This document shows, in pieces, positions 42,716 through 52,044 of a stretch of DNA of 64,000 bases. The position numbers were made by a program, and so were the translations under genes. The stretch covers positions 186,001 to 250,000 of the forward strand of contig JADKAQ010000013.1 of assembly GCA_016719105.1 (NCBI GenBank), in the 5' to 3' direction. Position 1 is the stretch's first letter. The number at the start of each line of letters is the position of its first letter. The notes under the pieces are model-generated. The model was not told the DNA's origin and made no database searches. It saw only the letters and a list, made by a program, of their open reading frames with translations. This DNA comes from Gemmatimonadota bacterium. Lineage in GTDB: Bacteria > Gemmatimonadota > Gemmatimonadetes > Gemmatimonadales > Gemmatimonadaceae.

Positions 42716-43380
42716 TCTGGGAAGACGAGCTGGCCGCCCTCCGGACGCGCTTCGACGTCACGGAGACCGAGGTGACGTGCGGCAACCGGACGTTTGTCCT
42801 CGCGCACCCGCGCAACGCCGACACCCTCATCAGCGAGGAAGACTACGTCAAGGACGAGCGGCTCCCGTACTGGGCCGACATCTGGCCGTCGTCGCGCATC
42901 CTGGCCGAGCACGTCGTGCGCCACAAGGGGAACGGGCGGCGCGCCCTGGAACTCGGCTGCGGAAGCGGGCTCGTGGCGTGCGCGCTCGCCGCAGCGGGCT
43001 ACAAGGTCACCGCCACCGACTACTACCCCGACGCGCTGGAGTTCACGCGGGTCAACGTGGCTCGCAACACCGGGCAGTACCCCGCCACGCGCATGGTCGA
43101 CTGGCGCGACATGCCGCGCGACCTGGGGCGTTTCCACGTGGTGGTGGCGTCGGACGTGCTGTACGAACACACGCACGGCGAGCTGGTGAGCGATGCGGTG
43201 ATCGCCACCGTGCGCGACGACGGCTACGCGCTCATCGCCGATCCGGGGCGGCTGTCACTGGAGTCGTTCCTGTTGAGCGCCGAGGAGGGCGGGCTGGCGC
43301 TGACCGAGCATTGGACGTCGCCCTTTGCGGAAGGGGCGCAGAAGCACGACATCCAGCTGCACGTGTTGCGGGTGCGTTAG
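42712..43380 (+). CDS. Class I SAM-dependent methyltransferase, probably protein-methylating type
   Basis: A 222-residue methyltransferase of the methyltransf_16-like group. The SAM motif is ALELGCGSGLVACALAAAG, then VTATDYYPDALEFTRVNVARN, and ASDVLYEHTHGELV in the active-site region. The N-terminal segment RLPYWADIWPSSRILAEHV matches this group. Members often methylate lysine side chains of proteins, but the substrate here is unknown. It starts at GTG 42712, overlapping the moeA stop by 4 bp. The stop is inside a GCGTTAGGC word, and the gene converges on a lipoprotein gene. Confidence 0.85.
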   Translation: MIWEDELAALRTRFDVTETEVTCGNRTFVLAHPRNADTLISEEDYVKDERLPYWADIWPSSRILAEHVVRHKGNGRRALELGCGSGLVACALAAAGYKVTATDYYPDALEFTRVNVARNTGQYPATRMVDWRDMPRDLGRFHVVVASDVLYEHTHGELVSDAVIATVRDDGYALIADPGRLSLESFLLSAEEGGLALTEHWTSPFAEGAQKHDIQLHVLRVR

Positions 43381-43395
43381 GCGCTCGGAGTCTGC

Positions 43396-43908
43396 CTACT
43401 TCCCCAGTCGCTCCCCGCACCCCGTGACCTGGCTTCCATCGAAGACGACGGTGGCCCGGTGCGTCCAGGTCTTGTCGGCCATGGTGTCCTGGCACTTCTC
43501 CTCGACGAGCGTGACCTCGAGGGTGTGCGCGTTAGGCGCCGGGGTGAGCGCGATCCAGCGCAGCGTCGCCCCGGCGGCCTGCGGCGCGGTGGACGGGAAG
43601 AGGATCCCGTCCTTGTAGTCCGGCGTGGTGTAGGTGAGCCCCCGGGCCGTGATGCGCACTCCCCAGAACGGCTCGTTCCCCGCCAGCCGGAACTCCCCCG
43701 CTTGCGACGGCGACGACGTCGGGAGCGTCCCGGTCTCGCCGGCCGTGGCCGGACCCGGCGCCGAGTCGTTTGCAGCTGCCGGAGGCGGCGACGCGCTTAC
43801 GGTGCTGTCCGCCTGCGGTGCGTCCCCGCCCCCGCATGCACCGAGCGCCACCGAGGCGAGCCACACGACCCACGCCCCCGCCCTCGCGCCCTCCCATCGC
43901 GCCCCCAT
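43396..43908 (-). CDS. Small lipoprotein of the COG3650-like family
   Basis: A 170-residue lipoprotein with signal and lipobox ASVALGAC. A low-complexity Ala/Pro/Ser linker (about 30-70) leads to a small beta domain starting FRLAGNEPFWGVRITARGLTYTTPDYKDGILFP. NEPFW is the hallmark of a family of unknown-function periplasmic proteins. Two cysteines near the end (EEKCQD and TGCGER) could form a disulfide. Convergent with the methyltransferase (15-bp gap); downstream of the oxidoreductase gene on the same strand. Confidence 0.65.
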   Translation of the reverse strand: MGARWEGARAGAWVVWLASVALGACGGGDAPQADSTVSASPPPAAANDSAPGPATAGETGTLPTSSPSQAGEFRLAGNEPFWGVRITARGLTYTTPDYKDGILFPSTAPQAAGATLRWIALTPAPNAHTLEVTLVEEKCQDTMADKTWTHRATVVFDGSQVTGCGERLGK

Positions 43909-43911
43909 CGC

Positions 43912-45996
43912 CTACCCTCCCGTCTCCCGTCTCCCGTCTCCCGTCTGCAGTCTCGCCGCCACCACCTCGGCGATGTCGTACACCGGCACCGTGCTCTCCA
44001 GCTTGGCCCCGGCATCGTTGAGCATCGTCATGCAGAACGGACAGGCGACCGCGACGGCGTCGGCGCCGGTCGCAAGGAGTTCCTGCTTGCGCTCGACGTT
44101 GATGCGCTGCCCCACGCGCTCTTCCATCCACATGCGCCCACCGCCGGCGCCGCAGCAGAGCCCCTTGTCGCGCGACCGCGGCGCCTCGACCAGGGTGACC
44201 ACCGGCAGCGCGCGCTTGAGCGCCTCGCGCGGGGCGTCGTAGATCTCGTTGTAGCGCCCCAGGTAGCAGGAGTCGTGATAGGCCATCACCAGCTTCTGCC
44301 CGTCGTCGTGCTTGAGCGGGACCATCTCGTCGGCCAGCAGACGCTCGATGTACGTCGAGTGGTGAATCACCTCGTAGTTGCCGCCGAGCTGCGGGAACTC
44401 GTTCCCGATCTGGTGGAAGCAGTGCGGGCACGAGGTGACGATCGTCGTGACCTCATAGCGGTCGAGCGTCTCGATCGCCTGCTTGGCCAGCATCTGGTAG
44501 AGGTACTCGTTCCCCATGCGGCGCGCCGGGTCGCCGTTGCAGCTCTCTTCCTGCCCGAGGATGGCGAACTTGATCCCCGCCGCTTGCAGGATGCGGGCAA
44601 AGGCGACCGTCGTCTTCTTGGCGCGATCGTCAAACGATCCCATGCAGCCGACCCAGAAGAGGATGTCCGGGCGCTCGCCGCGCTCCCACATCTCGGCCAT
44701 CGTCGGCACGTCCATCCCCTCGGCCCACTTCTCGCGCTCCGACGGCTGGAACGCCCACGGCGAGCCGTTGCGCTCCAGCGACTCGAAGGCTGGCTGGATC
44801 TCCTCGGGAAAGCGCGACTCGGTGAGGACGAGGTTGCGCCGCATCTCGTTGATGATCTCGAGCTGGTCGATCGAGACCGGGCACTCGTACACGCAGGCGC
44901 GGCACGACGTGCACGCCCACAGCTCTTCCTCGGTGATGAAGTTGTCGAGCAGCTTGTGCTCGAGCACCGCGGCGCGCGTTCCGTCGTCGCCCTTCGCGGC
45001 GCCGATGAACGGCATCCCGAAGACGTCGTCGCCACCGACGATCACCGGCGCCACCTCGAGCAATCGTTGCCGGGTGTTCACCACGATCTTGCGCGGCGAG
45101 AGCAGCTTCCCCGTGAGGTTCGCCGGGCAGACCGAGGTGCAGCGTCCGCACTCGGTGCAGGCGTAACCGTCGAGCAGGTTCTTCCAGCTCAGGTGCGTGA
45201 CGTCGGCGGCGCCGAAGACCTCCGTCTCCATCTCCAGGTCCATCGGCTTCATCGCCCCCACCGTCCCCGGCCCGCTCGTGTTGGAGAGGAAGGTGTTGGG
45301 GAGCGAGACGATGACGTGCAGGTGCTTGGAGTACGGGAGGTAGTTCAGGAAGGTGAGGATCAGCAGGGCGTGGATCCACCAGCTGGTGTTGCGGACGATC
45401 GTTGCAGCTCCCGGCGACATCCAGCCGAGCAACCCGGCCAGCGGCGCCGACAACGGCTGCGCCATGGTCGGGATGTCGGCGCCGAGCACGCGCTCCGCCG
45501 CCGCCGTGACGATGAGCGTGACCATCAGCCCGCCGATCACCGAGAGGATGAAGATCGCATCACCCGAGTGCACGCCGTCGCCCTGCAGCCGCTTGGGCTT
45601 CACGACGACGCGGCGGTACAGGAGCCAGGCCACCGCGGCCAGCACCGCACCCGCCGTCAGCTCCTGCGAGACGAGGAAGAGCCAGTGCAGGGGCGCGGGG
45701 AGGATGCTGGCGTAGCTGAAGCCCGGGATCAGGCCGTGGAGGATGATCTCCAGCGCGCCGACCTGCAGCACGAGGAAGCCCCAGAAGACGAGCGCATGCA
45801 CGGGCCCCGCTGATGGATCGCGCAGGATCTTCGTCTGCGCGATGCCGATCATGAACAGGTTCCAGACGCGGCGCGGGATGTCGTTGAGCCGGAAGTCGCC
45901 GTTCCCGATGCGCAGGTAGCGGACCAGCCGCTGCGCGTTGTACGAGAAGAAGGCCAGCGCCAGCGCGAGGACGAAGGCGAACGCCACGTGGGACAT
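43912..45996 (-). CDS. Membrane Fe-S oxidoreductase, probable ETF:menaquinone oxidoreductase
   Basis: A 694-residue protein that likely takes electrons from ETF and reduces menaquinone. The N-terminal third has six hydrophobic segments in a NarI-like b-type cytochrome layout. Then come two [4Fe-4S] sites, CTECGRCTSVCP and CTSCRACVYECP, and two CCG domains. The first CCG domain has GCMGSFDDR, ESCNGDPARR and SCPHC; the second has DSCYLGRY, LCCGAGGGR and CPFC. This is the architecture of HdrD-like proteins encoded with etfAB. etfA and etfB lie directly upstream on the same strand with a 69-bp gap. The last ten codons run through a GAGACGG tandem repeat (TGDGRRETGG), which suggests a recently altered C-terminus. 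Confidence 0.87.
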   Translation of the reverse strand: MSHVAFAFVLALALAFFSYNAQRLVRYLRIGNGDFRLNDIPRRVWNLFMIGIAQTKILRDPSAGPVHALVFWGFLVLQVGALEIILHGLIPGFSYASILPAPLHWLFLVSQELTAGAVLAAVAWLLYRRVVVKPKRLQGDGVHSGDAIFILSVIGGLMVTLIVTAAAERVLGADIPTMAQPLSAPLAGLLGWMSPGAATIVRNTSWWIHALLILTFLNYLPYSKHLHVIVSLPNTFLSNTSGPGTVGAMKPMDLEMETEVFGAADVTHLSWKNLLDGYACTECGRCTSVCPANLTGKLLSPRKIVVNTRQRLLEVAPVIVGGDDVFGMPFIGAAKGDDGTRAAVLEHKLLDNFITEEELWACTSCRACVYECPVSIDQLEIINEMRRNLVLTESRFPEEIQPAFESLERNGSPWAFQPSEREKWAEGMDVPTMAEMWERGERPDILFWVGCMGSFDDRAKKTTVAFARILQAAGIKFAILGQEESCNGDPARRMGNEYLYQMLAKQAIETLDRYEVTTIVTSCPHCFHQIGNEFPQLGGNYEVIHHSTYIERLLADEMVPLKHDDGQKLVMAYHDSCYLGRYNEIYDAPREALKRALPVVTLVEAPRSRDKGLCCGAGGGRMWMEERVGQRINVERKQELLATGADAVAVACPFCMTMLNDAGAKLESTVPVYDIAEVVAARLQTGDGRRETGG
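43920..43946 (-). repeat. Four tandem copies of GAGACGG (last copy imperfect)
   Basis: CCGTCTC repeated nearly four times on the plus strand. It lies inside the last codons of the Fe-S oxidoreductase and just upstream of the lipoprotein start. The same unit occurs at 30962 and single copies occur near 5236-5250 and 58295. Confidence 0.85.
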
Positions 45997-46019
45997 GGAG
46001 GGGGGTGCGGAAGGTCAAA

Positions 46020-46054
46020 CCGCGGCGAGCGCTCACGTTCGGCGCCCGCCGCGG
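46020..46054 (-). terminator. Long hairpin between etfA and the oxidoreductase gene
   Basis: CCGCGGCG at 46020-46027 pairs with CGCCGCGG at 46047-46054, and the stem continues to about 12 bp with one mismatch around a nine-base loop. On the minus strand it is followed by TTTGACC. It is likely a partial terminator that sets different levels of etfBA and the oxidoreductase. Confidence 0.5.
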
Positions 46055-46065
46055 CTACAGCATGA

Positions 46066-47054
46066 TCAGTTCGACGACTGCTTGGCCTGCTGCACCGCCG
46101 CCGTCAGCGCCGGCACCACGTCGAAGACATCGCCCACGATCCCGTAGTCGGCCACCTTGAAGATGGGGGCCTCCTTGTCCTTGTTGATCGCCACGATGCA
46201 CTTGGAGGTGCGCATCCCCGCCAGGTGCTGGATGGCGCCGGAGATGCCGACCGCGACGTAGAGATCGGGCGAGACGAGTCGCCCCGTCTGGCCGATCTGG
46301 TCGCTGTGCGGGCGCCACCCTTCGTCGGTGACGGCGCGGGTAGCCCCTACCGCCGCATTGCCGAAGGCCGCCGCGAGATCTTCCACCAGCTTGAAGTGCT
46401 CGGCCGCCTTGAGCCCGCGCCCGCCGCTGATGATGATCGGTGCCTCACCGAGGTCGAGCTTCTTGGTGTCGCCGAGGACCGTGTCGGTGATGACGACGCG
46501 CGCGGTCGACGAATCGGCGGAGAGCGTCGCGCCCTCGGTGCGGCCGGCCCCGGCCTTGGCGGCAGGGGTGATGGCCCCAGGGCGCAGCGAGAAGATGGCC
46601 GGCGTGCCGATGAGCCTGAGCGTCTGGACCACCTTTCCGGTGTAACCGGGGTGCGTGACGATCACCGCATCGGCGCTCACCGCAAACGACGTCACGTCGG
46701 TCGCAATCGCGCTCCGCAACTTGGCGGCAGTGCGCGGGGCGAGATCCTTTCCCTGCTGCGACGCCGAGAAGACGACGGCACGGTAGTCGCCGCCCTTCAC
46801 GCGATCGGCGACCAGCGCCGCCGTCGCTTCGGGCGAGTAGTGCGTGAAGCCGGCGTGTTCGCTCACGATCACGACGTCCGCGCCGTACTCGGCGAGCGCC
46901 GCCGCCTTGGCCGCGATGCCGGGGGCCCCCACGAGGATCGCATGGACCTCGCCGCCAATCTGGTCGGCGACCTGGCGCGCGGCGGTCACCGCCTCGAACG
47001 CCACCTTGCGCAGCTCACCGCCACGCGCTTCTGCAAATGCCAGGACGTTAGGCA

Positions 47055-47055
<1 letters not shown>
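46066..47055 (-). CDS. etfA: Electron transfer flavoprotein, alpha subunit
   Basis: The FAD-binding alpha subunit (329 residues) of ETF, which accepts electrons from acyl-CoA dehydrogenases. The C-terminal FAD domain contains SGGRGLKAAEHFKLVEDLAAAFGNAAVGATR, VTDEGWRPHSDQIGQTGRLVSPDLYVAVGISGAIQHLAGM and VAINKDKEAPIFKVADYGIVGDVF, all conserved. The ATG overlaps the etfB stop (TGATG) by one base. With etfB and the downstream Fe-S oxidoreductase it forms the electron path from fatty-acid or amino-acid oxidation to the quinone pool. Confidence 0.94.
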
Positions 47056-47807
<752 letters not shown>

Positions 47808-47920
47808 CGTTCAGTCTCCAGGTGTAAGGAAGCGGGGGGAAATCTAGCGGTTGCCCTGCAGGAGTGGAGGACGCGTGAGCGGCCCCTTTGGAATCCCGGG
47901 CGCCCGCGCATCTTTCGCCC

Positions 47921-48766
47921 ATGCGTGACGATGCTTCCCCGATGGCGCCCGCCGCCGCCACCCGCCCGACCGCCCTCATCACCGGCGCGACCGCCGGGCT
48001 GGGGGCCGCGTATGCCCGCGCCCTGGCGGCGCGCGGGCACCCCCTCGTCCTCGTGGCCCGCGACCGCGAGCGGCTGGCGGCCGCCGCCGAGGCGCTACAG
48101 GGGGCGCACGGCGTCCCGGTGGAGACGATCGCCGCCGATCTGTCGACCGACGCAGGGGTCGATACCGTCATCGCCCGGATCGCCGAGGGCGAGGGCGCCG
48201 AGGGGCGCGTGGTCGGGCTCCTGGTCAACAACGCCGGCTTTGGCACCAAGGGGTCGATCGCCCGGGGCGACGGCGCGGCGCAGGACGCGATGGTGCGGCT
48301 GCACATCCTGGCGGTCCACCGCCTCACCCAGGCGGCGATCAAGGTGATGGTCCCTCGCGGCCAGGGAGCCGTGATCACCGTCGCGTCGGTGGCCTCGTAC
48401 CTAACGAGCCCCGGAACCGTGAACTACTGCGCCACCAAGGGCTACCAGCGCATGGCGATGGAGTCGCTGGCGGCCGAGGTGGCGCCACGCGGCGTCTACG
48501 TGCAGGCGCTCTGCCCCGGCTTCACGCGCACCGAGTTCCACGAGCGGGCCGCGATGTCCATGCACACAATCCCCGGGTGGATGTGGCTCGAGGCCGACGC
48601 GGTCGTCGCCGCCTCGCTGGCCGCCATGGAACGCGGCGGGCCGACCGTCGTGATTCCGGGTGCGTTGTACAAGGCGGCCGTCCTCCTGCTGCGCTTCCTT
48701 CCGCGCTGGGCCGTGCGCCTGATGAGCGGGCGGTATCGGGAGACGCGACGGGCGGTCGAGGGCTGA
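47921..48766 (+). CDS. Short-chain dehydrogenase/reductase (classical SDR)
   Basis: A 281-residue NAD(P)H-dependent SDR. The cofactor motif is ALITGATAGLGAAYARALAARG, then LLVNNAGFGTKG, the catalytic Ser region VASVASYLTSPG and YCATK (Tyr and Lys), then LCPGFTRTEFHERAAM. The C-terminal part has a hydrophobic, basic helix (LYKAAVLLLRFLPRWAVRLM) like members that act on lipid substrates. Substrate unknown. The start is uncertain: ATG 47921 is preferred; 47888 and 47942 are possible. It converges on the peroxiredoxin-like gene. Confidence 0.88.
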   Translation: MRDDASPMAPAAATRPTALITGATAGLGAAYARALAARGHPLVLVARDRERLAAAAEALQGAHGVPVETIAADLSTDAGVDTVIARIAEGEGAEGRVVGLLVNNAGFGTKGSIARGDGAAQDAMVRLHILAVHRLTQAAIKVMVPRGQGAVITVASVASYLTSPGTVNYCATKGYQRMAMESLAAEVAPRGVYVQALCPGFTRTEFHERAAMSMHTIPGWMWLEADAVVAASLAAMERGGPTVVIPGALYKAAVLLLRFLPRWAVRLMSGRYRETRRAVEG

Positions 48767-48821
48767 CCGAGCGCCTGCCGATGCGCGCGCGTCGCAGTCG
48801 CCCGCGCGCGGCGGCCCGCGC

Positions 48822-49328
48822 CTAACGCGTCGCCGGTGCGCCGGGGGGCGGTGGATCGCCGGCGCCGGCAAGCGCAGCGAGATCGCGACGCAACCTCTCC
48901 CAATCCATCGACCCTTGCGGGTTCACCGACCGCAGGGCGTGGCGCACGATCCCGTCACGATCCACGAGGAAGGTCGCGCTCTCCTGGATGATGAACAGCG
49001 CCCGCGCCAAGCCGTACGCCTTGTACGTCGAGCGGTCGCGATCGACCAACGCGGGATACGGGAGCGCCATGGAGCGCACCAACCCCGTCCCCACCCCACC
49101 ACCACCGATCACCAGCGCCGTGGCGCCGAGCTGCGTGAGTGTTGCCATCTCCCGCCCGACCCGGGCGGCGTGCCAGAGGCACGACGCTCACGTGAATTCG
49201 CGTGTGAAGTGGATGACGACATGATGCCCCTGCCGCACCTCGGCGAGGGAGACGATGCGCCCGTCGAGGTCGGGGAGGGCGAAGTCGGGGGCGCGATCGC
49301 CTACTCGCGGATGCGGATCGTCGCTCAT
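48822..49328 (-). CDS. Peroxiredoxin-like protein, candidate selenoprotein with in-frame TGA at the CxxC site
   Basis: A 168-residue AhpC/TSA-like redox protein if the in-frame TGA at 49190-49188 is read through. The first part (ATG 49328) reads VGDRAPDFALPDLDGRIVSL and HFTREFT. After the TGA the frame continues ASCLWHAARVGREM, then ALVDRDRSTYKAYGLARAL and ESATFLVDRDGIVRHALRS, the usual Prx-like end. Relatives of this family have CxxC right after the FTREFT-type segment; here the first Cys codon is TGA, giving UxxC. A short ORF starting at ATG 49148 would lack the active site, so I annotate the whole gene. An ordinary nonsense mutation or base-call error is the alternative. It follows lpxR on the same strand (65-bp gap). 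Confidence 0.7.
49152..49168 (-). promoter_or_regulatory. Candidate bacterial SECIS hairpin
   Basis: On the minus strand CCGCCCG-GGT-CGGGCGG forms a perfect 7-bp stem with a GGT loop. The loop begins 27 bases after the in-frame TGA, within the known bacterial UGA-to-loop range of about 16 to 37, and it starts with G. GC-rich DNA often forms such stems, so this is support, not proof. Confidence 0.45.
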
Positions 49329-49393
49329 GCGCTGGAGAGGCGAAGGATGGGGCGGAGAGTCTCCGCGCGGCCTTCGTCACCCCCAGGACGGTC

Positions 49394-50533
49394 CTACGGG
49401 CGAAACTCGATGGCCGAGTACATCTGGCTGAAGGCGTGGCGCGCCGGCCCCGTGGTGTATTCCTTCGACCGGGTGATCGCGCGCCATCCGACGGTCAACC
49501 GACGGATCCGCAGCGCAGTTCCGAACTCGTACTCGTTGACGGTGGGGACGCGCGTCACCTGACGGTCGGGGGTGCGCAGCAGCGTGCCGTCGAGCGAGAA
49601 GTCGTGCGCCACGTACTCGCGCCGGCCGGCGGCGCTCACGTTGAACTCCCAGTCGGCGCGCGCGCGCCAGGCGCGCGGGTCCCACGGATGCGACAGGTTG
49701 ATCCCGAGCCGGAGCTTGCCCCCCATGTCGGCCGCCGTACGGATGTTGCCGAGCGTCCCGCCTACCGACGGCGCGAGGTCGAGAACCCCCACCCCTCCCG
49801 GCGCCCAGCGCAGGGCCAGCACGGTCTGGCGGAGCCCCAGCAGGACCCCCGGCTCGAAGCCGACCTGCGTCTCCCACCCCGTCGCCTTGGTGGTGTAGCG
49901 CGCGCTGATCTCGTGGGCCACGGCCTGGGCCAGCTTGCCTAACGCGGGGGCCCCGGTGACGCCGAGCGACAGCGCGTACGTGCGCAGCGCCCGCGACGAG
50001 ACACGGCGCCCCTCGCCCCCGACGTAGAGCCAGGCCGCGTACGGGCGTTCGAACTCCCAGCCGATGTACGAGAAGGGCGGACGATCGAGGTTGGGGGTGT
50101 ACATGTCCTGCCCGATGAAGAGCAGCGTCGACAGGCAGGCACGATCGCCGGGCTGTGCGTTGAGGCAGGCCGGCGCGCCGCCGCCCAACACCCCGCCCCA
50201 CGCCGGGGCTCGGAGCGTCTCCATCCCCAGCACCACACCGTTGGTGTACTCCTCGTCGGAGCGGTGCCCGGGATGCAGCCAGAAGTTGTACGCGTCGTTG
50301 TCGAGCCGAACGCGCGGCAGCCACCCGGCCGACGGATGACGCGGTGAGCTTCGCGCCGCCTCGTCCTTCTTCTCGGGGGCGGGGCCGTTGCCCCCCGCGT
50401 CCTGCGCCTGCGCGCCCCCCGGCATCGCCACGACCAGCGCGAGCAAGGCCCCTACAACAACGAAGAGCCGGCGAGCCGGCTCTCCGAGGTGACGCGTGCG
50501 CTGGATCACGCCACGCAACTCAGTTGAACGCAT
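49394..50533 (-). CDS. LpxR-family lipid A deacylase-like outer-membrane protein
   Basis: A 379-residue outer-membrane beta-barrel of the DUF2219/LpxR family; Salmonella LpxR removes a 3'-acyloxyacyl chain from lipid A. A signal peptide (about residues 22-44, ending GAQAQ) is followed by RLDNDAYNFWLHPGHRSDEEYTNGVVLGMET. This carries the conserved Asn-Asp and Tyr-Thr-Asn motif seen in LpxR. GWEFERPYAAWLYVGGEGR and the C-terminal aromatic strand FSQMYSAIEFRP fit the family. Enzyme activity is not certain. Its first codons overlap the acyl-CoA dehydrogenase stop by 14 bp. Confidence 0.75.
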   Translation of the reverse strand: MRSTELRGVIQRTRHLGEPARRLFVVVGALLALVVAMPGGAQAQDAGGNGPAPEKKDEAARSSPRHPSAGWLPRVRLDNDAYNFWLHPGHRSDEEYTNGVVLGMETLRAPAWGGVLGGGAPACLNAQPGDRACLSTLLFIGQDMYTPNLDRPPFSYIGWEFERPYAAWLYVGGEGRRVSSRALRTYALSLGVTGAPALGKLAQAVAHEISARYTTKATGWETQVGFEPGVLLGLRQTVLALRWAPGGVGVLDLAPSVGGTLGNIRTAADMGGKLRLGINLSHPWDPRAWRARADWEFNVSAAGRREYVAHDFSLDGTLLRTPDRQVTRVPTVNEYEFGTALRIRRLTVGWRAITRSKEYTTGPARHAFSQMYSAIEFRP

Positions 50534-51695
50534 TCAGCCCGGTCACGGCCTGCCCGAGGATGAGCGAGTGGACGTCGTGCGTCCCCTCGTACGTGTACAC
50601 GCTCTCCAGGTTGGCCATGTGGCGCATCGCCGAGTACTCGGCGAGGATCCCGTTGGCGCCGAGGAGGCGGCGCGCCTCACGCGCGATGTTGGTCGCGATG
50701 TTGACGTTGTTGCGCTTGGCGAGCGAGACCTGCTGCGGCGTGAACGTCCCGGCATCCTTGAGGCGTCCCAGGTGCAACGAGACCAGCTGCGCCTTGACAA
50801 TCTCGGTGATCATGTCCGCCAGGCGCTCCTGCTGCAGCTGGAAGCCGCCGATCGGCTTGTCGAACATGATGCGCGTCTTGGCATACGAGAGCGCCTCTTC
50901 GTAGCACGCCATCGCGGCGCCCAGCGCCCCCCACGAGATCCCGTAGCGCGCCTGCGTGAGGCACATCAGCGGCGACTTGAGCCCCCCCGACTTGGGCATC
51001 AGCGCGTCGGCCGGCAGGTGCACGTTGTCGAAGGTGAGCTCGCTCGTGTCCGACGCGCGCAGCGAGAGCTTCCCCTTCTGGTCCTTCGCCTTGAACCCCT
51101 TGCTGTCGGTGGGGACGACGAAGCCACGGATCGACGAGGCCTCCTTGTCGCCGTTGGTCTTGGCCCACACCACGGCCACGTGCGCCTGCGAGCCGTTGGT
51201 GATCCACATCTTGCCGCCGTTCAGCAGCCACGTGCCGTCGGCCTGCTGGTGGGCCATCGTGATCATCCCCGACGGGTTGGAGCCGTAGTCGGGCTCCGTG
51301 AGGCCGAAGCAGCCGATCGCCTCGCCCTTGGCGAGCTTGGGGAGCCAGTGGCGCTTATGCTCCTCGCTGCCGAAGGCGTAGATCGGGTACATGACCAGGG
51401 CGCCCTGCACCGATGCAAACGAACGGATGCCGGAATCGCCCCGTTCGAGCTCCTGCATGATGAGCCCATACGCCACGTTGTTGAGCCCCGCGCAGCCGTA
51501 CTCCTCGGGGAGGTTGGCGCCCAGGACGCCCAGTTCGGCCATCTCGGGGATGAGCTCGCGCGGGAAACGCCCGTCCACGTAGCACTGCCCGATGATCGGG
51601 AGGACGCGCTCGTCGACGAAGCGACGCACGCTATCACGCACCGCACGCTCGTCTTCGGAGAGCGCGCTGTCGATGTTGAAGAAGTCAGTCGTCAT
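50520..51695 (-). CDS. Acyl-CoA dehydrogenase, glutaryl-CoA dehydrogenase-like
   Basis: A 391-residue FAD enzyme feeding electrons to ETF. Motifs: GCFGLTEPDYGSNPSGM, WITNGSQAHVAVVWAKT, ARYGISWGALGAAMACYEEAL, FDKPIGGFQLQQERLADMI, and the end ESVYTYEGTHDVHSLILGQAVTGLNAF. The Glu of YEGTHDVHSLILG is the catalytic base in the position typical of glutaryl-CoA dehydrogenases, so lysine/tryptophan degradation is a good guess, though other short-chain acyl-CoAs are possible. ETF (etfBA) lies 4 kb away. The ATG overlaps the stop of the small membrane gene upstream by 4 bp (ATGA). Confidence 0.9.
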   Translation of the reverse strand: MTTDFFNIDSALSEDERAVRDSVRRFVDERVLPIIGQCYVDGRFPRELIPEMAELGVLGANLPEEYGCAGLNNVAYGLIMQELERGDSGIRSFASVQGALVMYPIYAFGSEEHKRHWLPKLAKGEAIGCFGLTEPDYGSNPSGMITMAHQQADGTWLLNGGKMWITNGSQAHVAVVWAKTNGDKEASSIRGFVVPTDSKGFKAKDQKGKLSLRASDTSELTFDNVHLPADALMPKSGGLKSPLMCLTQARYGISWGALGAAMACYEEALSYAKTRIMFDKPIGGFQLQQERLADMITEIVKAQLVSLHLGRLKDAGTFTPQQVSLAKRNNVNIATNIAREARRLLGANGILAEYSAMRHMANLESVYTYEGTHDVHSLILGQAVTGLNAFN

Positions 51696-52042
51696 GCGGG
51701 AGTAAGATAGCGCCCTCCGACCCGCGCGCCGAGGTAGGCGCTCGTTCCGGCGAGCAGGGCTGGAAAGGCGAGGGTGGCGACCAATGGCGCCCACCCGGGG
51801 AGCTGCATCGAGGTCGCCAGCGAGGCGGCAAAGCTCCCTACCGGGGCGCCGCCTACCGAGGCGAGGGCAAGGTACCCCCCCCATGCCAGCGCCCCGCTGC
51901 CGGCCGCCGTGAAGCCGGGGCGCGATGTGCGGTGCATCACGAATCCGTACGCGGCGGCCACCACCGGGACGACCCACCAGGCCAGGAGGACGGTGCCTAA
52001 CGCGATCCCGATCGCGAGCATCAACAGGCGAAGGATGGCCAT
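51692..52042 (-). CDS. Small integral membrane protein of unknown function
   Basis: A 116-residue protein that is almost all hydrophobic, with four predicted membrane helices (LLMLAIGIALGTVLLAWWVV; AAGSGALAWGGYLALASVG; APVGSFAASLATSMQL; VATLAFPALLAGTSAYLGARVGG). No recognisable family. It starts 2 bp after the penicillin acylase gene and overlaps the acyl-CoA dehydrogenase gene by 4 bp, so it is part of that transcript. Confidence 0.6.
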   Translation of the reverse strand: MAILRLLMLAIGIALGTVLLAWWVVPVVAAAYGFVMHRTSRPGFTAAGSGALAWGGYLALASVGGAPVGSFAASLATSMQLPGWAPLVATLAFPALLAGTSAYLGARVGGRYLTPA

Positions 52043-52044
52043 GT

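Noticed and set aside
43459..45813. 784-codon open frame antisense to the Fe-S oxidoreductase
   Set aside because: A GC-rich shadow; the opposite strand has well-ordered Fe-S and CCG motifs.
48955..49380. Minus-strand ORF of 141 codons overlapping the peroxiredoxin-like gene
   Set aside because: Arg/His/Pro-rich, in a different frame from the conserved read-through protein; treated as a shadow.
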